From NCBI GenBank assembly GCA_946413245.1, contig CAMKJS010000034.1, forward strand, positions 1-33,305: 33,305 nt of DNA, written 5' to 3'. Shown here in pieces: positions 27,141-33,305 of the stretch. Position 1 is the stretch's first letter, and each line of letters begins with the position of its first letter. The DNA is from an uncultured Clostridia bacterium. GTDB lineage: Bacteria > Bacillota > Clostridia > Christensenellales > Aristaeellaceae. The notes under the pieces are model-generated. The model saw only the letters and a program-made list of their open reading frames with translations, had not been told where the DNA came from and made no database searches. The translations under genes and the position numbers were made by a program.

Positions 27141-27163
27141 AAAAAGAGCCGGTGGCTCTTTTT
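27141..27163. terminator. First terminator after metQ (bidirectional)
   Basis: AAAAAGAGCC-GGT-GGCTCTTTTT, a perfect 10-bp stem with T tracts on both strands, about 70 nt after the metQ stop. A smaller hairpin, CGCGTC-TGTT-GACGCG in minus-strand sense, lies directly after the stop codon. Confidence 0.85.
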
Positions 27164-27229
27164 CAGCGTAGAACGGGCGACAGCCCCGGGCATTCGGAAA
27201 GCCCTGGTCGCGTCAACAGACGCGAAATA

Positions 27230-28060
27230 TTACTGCAGTCCCAGCGCCGCCAGGTCAGCCTGCTGGCCCGCATACAGGCCCATGGGCTCGACATGCACGC
27301 CGGCGATGGTCACCAGACGGGTGCCGTTCTGGGCGTTGAAGTCTTCCTGATAGGGAGAATGCGCGAAGAAGTTCGCGAAGGCGTCTCCGTCGTTCACCAT
27401 GGTGTTGGGGGTTACATAGTCGTCCACGATGGTGATTTCCAGGGTGATTTCCTTCTCAGCCAGGATTTCCTTGGCGATGGCCAGCACGTAGGAATGCGGA
27501 TCCAGTGTGCAGATCACCTTGATGGTCTTGCCGGCCAGGGCGGCGTAATCCACGGTAGCGTCAAAGCCGTCGGTGGGATTCTCCACCACGGAGATGGCCT
27601 GTCCTTCATAATTGGAGAAGTAGTCCACAACCTTCTGGCTCAGCACGGCGGCAGCCAGGGCCTTGGCTTCGTCGGAATCCTTGTTCTCTTCGTTCACGCT
27701 CACCACGTTCACATAGGGGGATTCGGCGTTCTCATACAGCAGGGCCTTGTCCAGCTCCGCCGCCAGGGCATAGTTGCCATTGATGATGCCGTAGTCCACG
27801 TCCGCCAGAACGTTGGGCACCATAGCCGCTTCCACTTCCACGAACTCGATTCCCAGCGGGTTCTCTGTAATATCCGCGACCGTCGCGGTAATCCCGGCTT
27901 CTTCCTTCAGCTTCAGCAGACCCTGCGCCTGCAGCAGCAGGAGCGCGCGGCCTTCGTTCGTCGCGTCGTTGGGAACAGCGATCTTGATCCCGTCGGCAAA
28001 CGCGGCGGTCAGAGTCAGAGCCAGAACAGCAGCCAGTACCAGAGCAATCAGTTTCTTCAT
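27230..28060 (-). CDS. metQ: MetQ/NlpA-like methionine-binding protein, circularly permuted
   Basis: The 276-residue product begins with a signal peptide (1-22, cleavage likely after AFA). Residues about 23-159 (DGIKIAVPNDATNEGRALLL, later ITENPLGIEFVEVEAAMVP and SPYVNVVSV) correspond to the C-terminal half of ordinary MetQ. Residues about 178-276 (KTIKVICTLDPHSYVLAIAK, later ANFFAHSPYQEDF and GVHVEPMGLYAG) correspond to the normal N-terminal half. The order is therefore swapped, with an 18-residue linker joining the old ends. Both halves are complete and total length is normal. There is no lipobox cysteine, so it is not a lipoprotein. It lies upstream of metNI but behind terminators. Methionine as ligand is inferred from MetN/MetI linkage. 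The start has AAGGAG about 11 nt upstream. Confidence 0.9.
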   Translation of the reverse strand: MKKLIALVLAAVLALTLTAAFADGIKIAVPNDATNEGRALLLLQAQGLLKLKEEAGITATVADITENPLGIEFVEVEAAMVPNVLADVDYGIINGNYALAAELDKALLYENAESPYVNVVSVNEENKDSDEAKALAAAVLSQKVVDYFSNYEGQAISVVENPTDGFDATVDYAALAGKTIKVICTLDPHSYVLAIAKEILAEKEITLEITIVDDYVTPNTMVNDGDAFANFFAHSPYQEDFNAQNGTRLVTIAGVHVEPMGLYAGQQADLAALGLQ

Positions 28061-28193
28061 AGGGCAAAAAACTCCTTTCGTGTGATGAGGCATTATGTTC
28101 TCCCTCTGCCCCCCGTTTTCCTTTTTCAGTACAGGAAAAATGCACAGAAAAGTTTTCCGGCGGCGCAGCTCCGGTTTCCGCACACATCGTTTA

Positions 28194-28222
28194 TTGACAT
28201 TCCTGCCTCCCGCGCCTACAAT
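28194..28222 (+). promoter_or_regulatory. Promoter of the zinc-ribbon/TPM operon
   Basis: Perfect TTGACA (28194-28199), 17-nt spacer, TACAAT (28217-28222). Predicted start near 28229 puts the palindromic repeat at 28241-28259 in the leader. It shows that the upstream open frame reaching back to 28095 is not translated. Confidence 0.8.
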
Positions 28223-28240
28223 GATACCCGAACCCACGCC

Positions 28241-28259
28241 GATTTGCCGCAGGCAGATC
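28241..28259. repeat. GATTTGCC palindromic repeat, copy 3
   Basis: GATTTGCC-GCA-GGCAGATC, an 8-bp stem with one G-T pair. It is the reverse complement of the copy-1 core with one mismatch. It lies in the 5' leader of the gene starting at 28299. Confidence 0.65.
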
Positions 28260-28298
28260 ATAGAATCTCTTTACACATATAACAGGGGGGGATCAGGA

Positions 28299-29870
28299 AT
28301 GTACAGTTGTCCAGGATGCGGAAGCCAGATGACTTTCGACATCCCGACCCAGCAGCTGAAATGCGGCCGCTGCGACCGAACCCTATCCATTCAGGAGGCG
28401 GATCAGCGGGAAGCCCGCCATACCGGCAGCAGCTTCTCCGTGGATCTGCTCACCTGCCCGACCTGCGGGGCTGAAATCCGCGCGCTGAACGCTGCCGCCG
28501 CGGCCTTCTGCAGCTACTGCGGTTCCTCCGTGATGCTGGAGCGGCAGGACACCGAGTTTACCCCGCCCGAGGGGATCATTCCCTTCCGGATCACCCGGGA
28601 GGAATGCTTCGCCAAGTATCAGGGGCTCCTGAAGAAGAGCCTCTGCGCGGATCATCGCCTGCGGAAGAACATCACCCCGGACAGCTTCCGGGGAATCTAT
28701 GTTCCCTTCCACACCTACCGGGCTTCCGTGCAGGGCAACGCGGTCCTGAAGGGCACCCGCACCTCCGGGGACACTACCTATTATTATGATACGAAGGTCA
28801 CGCTGGATCACCGGTACGAGGGCATCCTGCACGACGCCAGCCGGGAATTCCCGGACGCCATGTCCCGGCGCATTTCCCGGATCGATCACAAGGATATCGG
28901 CGCGTTCTCCCCGGCGTATCTGAGCGGGTATTACGCGGACGTGCCGGACACTTCCGAACAGGAATACATGGATTACGCCCGGACGGAAGCGGTACGCAAG
29001 GGCCTCGAGGATACGCTCGCCGATATGAAGGACGGCTGCACGTATTCCACACTGGGAGCCCAGAAGGAACTGCTCAAGGTTTCCCACGCCGAGTATACCG
29101 GCGTCACCATGCTGCCCGTCTGGTTCATGTCCATGCGCAGCGGAAAGCGGATCCTTTACGCGGTCCAGAACGCCTGCACCGGGGAAATGGCCGCGGATAT
29201 CCCGATGGATTATCAGCGCTTCGGCATTTTCGCCCTGATTCTGGCCATTCCCTTCTTCTTCGTCCTGAACATGTTCCTGACCCTGCGGCCGGAAATGGTC
29301 ATGGTGCTGGCCATGCTGCTGGCCCTCGGCGCCCAGTTTATCGTCCATACCCGGCTGAAGAAGATTGCCGACCGGGACGCGGCATCGCTGCCGCAGGAGG
29401 GCCCGTTTGACATGCTGGGCCGCCTGAAGGAGGTCAACGCCCTGAAAAGGCGTGCCACCACAGCCGGCAGAACGATCTCGAGCCTGGTGGAAGGCGCCGG
29501 CGGCATCCTCCTGTGCGTTCTTGCCGTCATCGGGGTGAGCGCCATGGCGAACGTCGACGACATCCGTTATTTCAAGCTCGGCGCTTTCGCTCTGACGGCA
29601 GTCATGGCGATACTCCTCGCGGTTTCACTGATGAAGAAAAGAAAGCTTCCGGGCGGCAGTATCATGTCCTTCCTCGCGATGCTGGCCGGAGCCTTCATTC
29701 TGATCGTAAACCCCTTCAAAAGCGATGACCTTCCGGTCTATCTCGTCAGCGTTCTGTGCATGGCGGCGGTCATCTGGGAAAGCCTGGACCTGATCCTGCT
29801 GTACAACCGGGAATGCTCCAGCCCCCTGCCCCAGTTCGAAAGCCATCAGGGAGGTGACGACCGTGCGTAA
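28299..29870 (+). CDS. Polytopic membrane protein with two N-terminal zinc ribbons
   Basis: The 523-residue protein starts with two zinc ribbons: Cys4/7/22/25 (TFIIB-like, MYSCPGCGSQ) and Cys53/56/71/74. A soluble domain of about 200 residues follows (GIIPFRITREECF, GIYVPFHTYRASV, VTMLPVWFMSMRSGKRILYAV). Then come about six hydrophobic helices from residue 305 on. This arrangement matches the TFIIB-type zinc-ribbon proteins often found next to TPM-domain genes in Clostridia, for which no function is established. ATG 28299 has a GGGGGG purine run upstream and fits the promoter at 28194. Its stop lies inside the next gene (8-nt overlap), so the two are coupled. Confidence 0.85.
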   Translation: MYSCPGCGSQMTFDIPTQQLKCGRCDRTLSIQEADQREARHTGSSFSVDLLTCPTCGAEIRALNAAAAAFCSYCGSSVMLERQDTEFTPPEGIIPFRITREECFAKYQGLLKKSLCADHRLRKNITPDSFRGIYVPFHTYRASVQGNAVLKGTRTSGDTTYYYDTKVTLDHRYEGILHDASREFPDAMSRRISRIDHKDIGAFSPAYLSGYYADVPDTSEQEYMDYARTEAVRKGLEDTLADMKDGCTYSTLGAQKELLKVSHAEYTGVTMLPVWFMSMRSGKRILYAVQNACTGEMAADIPMDYQRFGIFALILAIPFFFVLNMFLTLRPEMVMVLAMLLALGAQFIVHTRLKKIADRDAASLPQEGPFDMLGRLKEVNALKRRATTAGRTISSLVEGAGGILLCVLAVIGVSAMANVDDIRYFKLGAFALTAVMAILLAVSLMKKRKLPGGSIMSFLAMLAGAFILIVNPFKSDDLPVYLVSVLCMAAVIWESLDLILLYNRECSSPLPQFESHQGGDDRA

Positions 29871-30618
29871 GACAATTCCCGCCCTGCTCCTGATTCTCGC
29901 GCTGCTGACGGTTCTGGTCTGCCCGGCTGCGTCGGCTGAATCCGCCGGAAAGTATCAGGCTGTGATCGACGATGCCGCCGGCCTGCTGAAGTCCGGCGAG
30001 GAGGCGAAGGTGCTGGCGGCCATGCAGCCCATCGCGGACGAATTCTGCAATGTGGGCTTCGTGACCTATTCCGGCTCGGATTCCTCCACCACCGTGGTGA
30101 ACAAGGCCAGATCCTGGGGAAATAAAACCTTCGGCCCCTCCGCGGATTTCACGGTCTTCATGATCGATATGGCCACCCGCCGGCTGGGCATCTACGCCAG
30201 CACCTATGTGTATAAGACGATCAATACAGGCCGGGCCAACACGATCACGGACAACGTGTACAAGTATGCCACCAACGGAAAATACGGGGACTGCGCCGTT
30301 TCCACCTTTGAGCAGATCACCCGCCTGCTCCGGGGCCAGAAGATCAACGCGCCGATGCAGCTGGTCAGCAACATCCTGCTGGCTGTGATCCTGGCGATCA
30401 TCGCCACCTATATCCTGGTCTCCTCCCGCATGAAGCAGGAGCAGGAAGTCTCCCTTCCCGATGTGGTCACCGTTGCCGGCGCCGGCGCGGCCACCATTGT
30501 CGCCGCTCATATCCTGACCAAAAAAGTGACCGCCCCCAAGAGCAGCGGCGGCCATGGAGGCGGCGGTCACGGCGGTGGCGGCGGTGGCGGCGGCGGTGGC
30601 GGAAGCCACGGCTTCTGA
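29863..30618 (+). CDS. TPM-domain (YgcG-like) secreted/membrane protein
   Basis: A 251-residue protein with a signal peptide (about 1-24, ending PAASA), then a TPM domain (residues about 28-165: IDDAAGLLKSGEEAKVLAAM, VGFVTYSG, ADFTVFMIDMATRRLGIY). A membrane helix follows (about 173-192) and a second hydrophobic stretch (VVTVAGAGAATIVAAHIL). The C-terminus is a Gly/His run (GGHGGGGHGG... to SHGF), as in many TPM proteins. TPM domains have been linked to photosystem assembly, metal binding and phosphatase activity in other organisms; none can be assigned here. GTG 29863 is favoured by GGGAGGTGA just upstream over the GTG at 29854, which lies within that site. Confidence 0.88.
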   Translation: MRKTIPALLLILALLTVLVCPAASAESAGKYQAVIDDAAGLLKSGEEAKVLAAMQPIADEFCNVGFVTYSGSDSSTTVVNKARSWGNKTFGPSADFTVFMIDMATRRLGIYASTYVYKTINTGRANTITDNVYKYATNGKYGDCAVSTFEQITRLLRGQKINAPMQLVSNILLAVILAIIATYILVSSRMKQEQEVSLPDVVTVAGAGAATIVAAHILTKKVTAPKSSGGHGGGGHGGGGGGGGGGGSHGF

Positions 30619-30690
30619 TCCCCTTCCCCGGCATTCCTCCGGTATTCCTTTCTGCCTTCACTCCCCTTATTCAGAAAAGAGGCTTTGTGT

Positions 30691-30975
30691 ATGGATATCA
30701 GAGAACTGAGAGAACAGATTGACGGGATCGACCGTCAGCTCGTGGATCTCTATATACAACGCATGGAAACAGCGCGGGCCATCGGCCGGTATAAACGGGA
30801 AAACGGAATCCCCGTGCTGGACAGCGAGCGGGAAAGACTCCTGCTGAACAAGGTCGCTGAACAGGCGGGAGAAGAATATGAACAGGGGATCCGGGCCCTG
30901 TACTGTCTCCTGATGGATCAGAGCAAGGCTTTTCAGCGGCTGGACGGCTGCCCGGAAAACCCGGCAGAACAATAA
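30691..30975 (+). CDS. AroQ-class monofunctional chorismate mutase
   Basis: All-helical enzyme of 94 residues converting chorismate to prephenate on the way to phenylalanine and tyrosine. The AroQ pattern is complete: ELREQIDGIDRQLVDLYIQR in helix 1 with the first active-site Arg, then METARAIGRYKRENGIPV with the second Arg and Lys, the Glu of DSERE, and a C-terminal Gln in LMDQSKAFQ. It has no fused dehydratase or dehydrogenase. ATG 30691 has GAGG 8 nt upstream; an in-frame TTG six bases earlier would overlap the spacer. It follows the TPM gene after 72 nt without a clear promoter and ends at a terminator. Confidence 0.9.
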   Translation: MDIRELREQIDGIDRQLVDLYIQRMETARAIGRYKRENGIPVLDSERERLLLNKVAEQAGEEYEQGIRALYCLLMDQSKAFQRLDGCPENPAEQ

Positions 30976-30985
30976 CAGTTCCAAA

Positions 30986-31032
30986 AAAGAGGCAGCCTCC
31001 TGCGATCTTCGCAAATCGCGGGAGGCTGCTTT
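30986..31032. terminator. Bidirectional terminator
   Basis: GCAGCCTCC and GGAGGCTGC (30992-31000 and 31021-31029) plus inner GCGAT/ATCGC give a stem of about 15 bp. Six As precede the left arm, so the minus-strand transcript ends in TTTTTT; on the plus strand a short TTT follows. It serves the converging genes at 30975 and 31045. Confidence 0.88.
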
Positions 31033-31044
31033 CATTCGGGCAGG

Positions 31045-31836
31045 TTATCCCTTCTTGCCGAACAGGGTTCCCAGCAGGCCCTTTTTCTTCACCTTGCCCT
31101 CGTCGATGGCCTGGCTCTTATCCAGGCCCTGTTCGATGGCTTTGGCTATACCTTCCTCGCCTTCGCCCTTCACGGCGGCCATAACCGCGTCGCCGATAGT
31201 CCGGCTCATGTTGTCCACCTGCATCTTCTGGCGGGTGGCGGATTTTTCCACCCAGCGGCTCAGAATACCGGCCACGCTGTTATAGAAATATCCCAGCTCC
31301 TTTTCGGGCACAAAGGTCGGAAAATGCATGTCGATGTTCATGTCGTTGCGGAAATAGGGAATATGCAGCACCCGCTCGCTCAGGTTGCCGGAGGCGTCCT
31401 TCTTTTCCGTCAGGGTGATGGATTCCTTCACCTGGCTGACGGTCAGCTTCGGCAGCCTGTCGGCATTCAGCATCTTGTCGAAGGGGCGGACCAGATCCAT
31501 ATCCAGCACGCAGTGATACTTATACTTGGCGGTTTCCGGCGTCACCACCGCGAATTCCCCGGTCGTCGTCCAGCTGTCATAGAAGATCCAGGCTTTTCCG
31601 TTTCGCTGAATGGCAGTCTTCCGGAATTCGATGGACTGGAATTTCTGCTCGCTCTCCTCCATTTCCTTCATCACGGCTTCCACCTGCTCCCTGTTCATAT
31701 GGTCCAGGCGCAGGAAAGGATTGGTCAGGTATTTGCATTCCGTACACACATACTCGCCCGACGTCAGCTTGGAGCGGCTCATTACTCCGACTTCCTTGCC
31801 GCAGAAGCAGCAGGCTTCCTTACTGAAAAGTCCCAT
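31045..31836 (-). CDS. DUF4428-domain zinc-ribbon protein
   Basis: The 263-residue protein opens with MGLFSKEACCFCGKEVG and has Cys9/12 and Cys31/34 as a zinc ribbon, the DUF4428 motif common in gut Clostridia. The middle (about 50-185) is a mixed alpha/beta region with no known catalytic motif. The C-terminal 60 residues are helical and charged, ending KKKGLLGTLFGKKG, which resembles an amphipathic, possibly membrane-binding tail. There is no signal peptide. I chose ATG 31836, which has AAGGAGGAGG upstream, over an ATG 33 nt further up. It lies 75 nt after the surface-protein gene in the same direction. The function is unknown. Confidence 0.82.
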   Translation of the reverse strand: MGLFSKEACCFCGKEVGVMSRSKLTSGEYVCTECKYLTNPFLRLDHMNREQVEAVMKEMEESEQKFQSIEFRKTAIQRNGKAWIFYDSWTTTGEFAVVTPETAKYKYHCVLDMDLVRPFDKMLNADRLPKLTVSQVKESITLTEKKDASGNLSERVLHIPYFRNDMNIDMHFPTFVPEKELGYFYNSVAGILSRWVEKSATRQKMQVDNMSRTIGDAVMAAVKGEGEEGIAKAIEQGLDKSQAIDEGKVKKKGLLGTLFGKKG

Positions 31837-31911
31837 ATTGCTCCTCCTCCTTCTCTGAAAACTCTCCATACCTCAGGGGAAGTGATTCTCCCCTTTGTTC
31901 CGTGCGGGGGA

Positions 31912-33305
31912 TTACTTGAAGGTAGCACCTCTCGGCATTCCCTTCTTCAGCAGCAGCGTCCTGTATGTCTTCACCATTCCCTTCGGGCAGGACACCGCAG
32001 GTTTGGCATATATACCCTTGAAAGCGTTGCTGCCCACTGTTCCGGCCTTCAGCAGCTTTGTCTTGATCACGATGGTCTTCAGCTTCGCGCAGCCGTTGAA
32101 TGCGTTCTTTCCGATCCCGGTAACCTGCTCAGCCAGGGTGAACTTCGCCAGTGCCTTGCAGCCCTTGAACGCACTGTCCCCGATGGTCTTCAGCTTCTTC
32201 AGCGTCGCCACGGAGGTCAGTTTCGCACAGCCCGCGAAGGCGCTGGCCCCGATGGTCTTCAGCTTGGCGCCGCCCTTCACGGTCTTCAGGCTTCCGCAGT
32301 CCGCGAAGGCGTTCTTCCCGATAGTCGTCACCGAAGCGCCAATGGTGAGCGTGGTCAGCTTGCTCATGCCCTTGCAGGCGCCGTCCGTGACGGCTGTTAC
32401 TTTGTAGGTCTGCTTGTTGGCCTTCACGGAAGCGTTCACCTTCAGGGTGGTCGCCGTCTTCTTCACCGGCTTGATGAAGGTCGCGGTCAGCTTCTCATGA
32501 TTCAGCGTGTATACGCCGCCGTTTGCGGTCACTTCATCCTTGCGGGTGGAAGTGTAGGTCACGATTGCCGTGTAATCCTCCGCGCCCATGACGTCGGATA
32601 CCTTTTTCCGGTCCGGCACACAGTTCGGGATTTCCGGAGACTTTACCGTGAATTCTTCTCCTTCTCTCCGGATATCCAGATAGGCATCCGCGGCCTTGGT
32701 GCCGTCCTCGAAGACGTAGTTGATCGTCAGATAATGCTTCGGATTCCCGTTGTAGGTGACGATAATGTTGACGTCTTCCTTTCCCATGACGCCGGACACC
32801 GTCGCCTGGTCAGGAGTATATCCGCCGACCTTCGGGGATTCCACTTCGTAGGAAACGCCCTCCCGCAGGGTGGCCAGATAGGCATCCGCGGCTTTCTTCC
32901 CGTCATCCAGTACATAGTTGATCGTCAGGTAGTGTTTCGGGCTCTTTTCAAAGATCGCTTTGATCTCAACGTTCGCCGTGCCGATTGTGAATTTGTCATC
33001 TTCTATCTTCACGCCGCCGGAAACAACTTTCCATTCCTTGAGCCGGTATCCGGGCTTCGGCGTCGCTGTCAGCGTCACTTCCGTACCAATGATACCCGAA
33101 TCCGGAGATGCGCTGGCCGTACCGTTCCCGTCATCTGTTACGGTTACAGTATATACAATTGCTTCAAAGACTGCTTTGATTTCAACGTTCTCTGTCCCGA
33201 TCGTGAACTTGTTGTTTGATACCGTCACACCGCCGGATACAACCTGCCACTCCTTGAACTGATACCCGGCATTCGGCGTCGCTGTCAGCGTCACTTCCGT
33301 GCCGC
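31912..33305 (-). CDS. Surface protein with InlB-like, MucBP-like and BspA-type LRR repeats (5' truncated)
   Basis: The reading frame is open to the right edge, so the N-terminus is missing; at least 464 residues are seen. From N to C there are two InlB B-type repeats (GTEVTLTATPxxGYxxKEW...VEIKAxFE) and two MucBP-like units (PKHYLTINYV...GKEDVNIIVTY, about 67 residues each, near 32943 and 32742). A linker follows, then BspA-type (LRR_5) leucine-rich repeats of about 23 residues (IGxxAFxxCxxLKT), from about 32400 to the end. Such proteins are exported adhesins or matrix proteins. No LPxTG or other sorting signal is present at the C-terminus (GMPRGATFK), so anchoring must be elsewhere or absent. 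Confidence 0.88.
   Translation of the reverse strand, partial: GTEVTLTATPNAGYQFKEWQVVSGGVTVSNNKFTIGTENVEIKAVFEAIVYTVTVTDDGNGTASASPDSGIIGTEVTLTATPKPGYRLKEWKVVSGGVKIEDDKFTIGTANVEIKAIFEKSPKHYLTINYVLDDGKKAADAYLATLREGVSYEVESPKVGGYTPDQATVSGVMGKEDVNIIVTYNGNPKHYLTINYVFEDGTKAADAYLDIRREGEEFTVKSPEIPNCVPDRKKVSDVMGAEDYTAIVTYTSTRKDEVTANGGVYTLNHEKLTATFIKPVKKTATTLKVNASVKANKQTYKVTAVTDGACKGMSKLTTLTIGASVTTIGKNAFADCGSLKTVKGGAKLKTIGASAFAGCAKLTSVATLKKLKTIGDSAFKGCKALAKFTLAEQVTGIGKNAFNGCAKLKTIVIKTKLLKAGTVGSNAFKGIYAKPAVSCPKGMVKTYRTLLLKKGMPRGATFK

Noticed and set aside
27230-28060. metQ as a pseudogene or two fused fragments
   Set aside because: One uninterrupted frame with signal peptide, both family halves complete once each, normal total length and good conserved motifs.
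28095-28298. N-terminal extension of the zinc-ribbon polytopic protein
   Set aside because: A near-consensus promoter lies inside it and the zinc-ribbon protein starts naturally at 28299.
28061-28298. SAM riboswitch or T-box before metQ
   Set aside because: I looked for the S-box core and the T-box GGTGGNACC-type sequence on the minus strand and saw neither.
30540-30615. GGCGGTGGC-type run as a tandem DNA repeat element
   Set aside because: It encodes the Gly/His tail typical of TPM proteins, so it is codon-level low complexity.

Overview
This window looks like chromosome from an anaerobic member of the Bacillota, class Clostridia; a gut or rumen relative of Christensenellales would fit, but that placement is a guess. 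The pointers are an ECF sigma factor with a DUF4179 partner, the YprA/YprB (MrfA/MrfB) repair pair, a minimal SufC/SufB-type Fe-S pair without other suf genes, a Na+-type F1Fo ATP synthase, BspA-type leucine-rich repeats, strong AGGAGG ribosome sites and high GC. I see no tRNA, rRNA, CRISPR array, phage or transposase genes.

Layout. 1-3720 is lower in GC and accessory in character: the tail of a WG-repeat protein, a DUF234-type P-loop ATPase bracketed by two 40-bp hairpin repeats, and a sigma/anti-sigma pair. 3748-7527 holds a PfkB sugar kinase (+), then on the minus strand a SufC-like/SufB-like pair followed by an NAD-dependent epimerase-like gene. 7698-14667 is a complete minus-strand ATP synthase operon (atpI-B-E-F-H-A-G-D-C) with its promoter at 14755-14783. 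14836-18090 holds two divergent, unusual membrane proteins with N-terminal zinc ribbons. 18186-25219 is a tightly packed minus-strand chain: Na/Pi symporter-PhoU, mrfA, mrfB, a TPR protein and signal peptidase I. metN-metI sit directly upstream of it, with their own promoter. metQ lies upstream of those, behind two strong terminators. 28299-30975 (+) carries a zinc-ribbon polytopic protein, a TPM-domain protein and a chorismate mutase. 31045-33305 (-) carries a DUF4428 protein and the 3' part of a large surface protein.

The most striking observation is the methionine-binding protein at 27230-28060. Its two halves are in the reverse order to ordinary MetQ/NlpA proteins (signal peptide, then the usual C-terminal half, then the usual N-terminal half), so it reads as a circular permutation. 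It also has no lipobox cysteine. Other points of interest are a c-subunit with two carboxylates (predicted Na+ coupling), an epsilon subunit lacking its C-terminal helical domain, hairpins in the three main gaps of the atp operon, a three-copy palindromic repeat family (core GATTTGCC-N3-GGCAAATC), and the divergent zinc-ribbon pair, one member of which carries four copies of an unfamiliar aromatic repeat.
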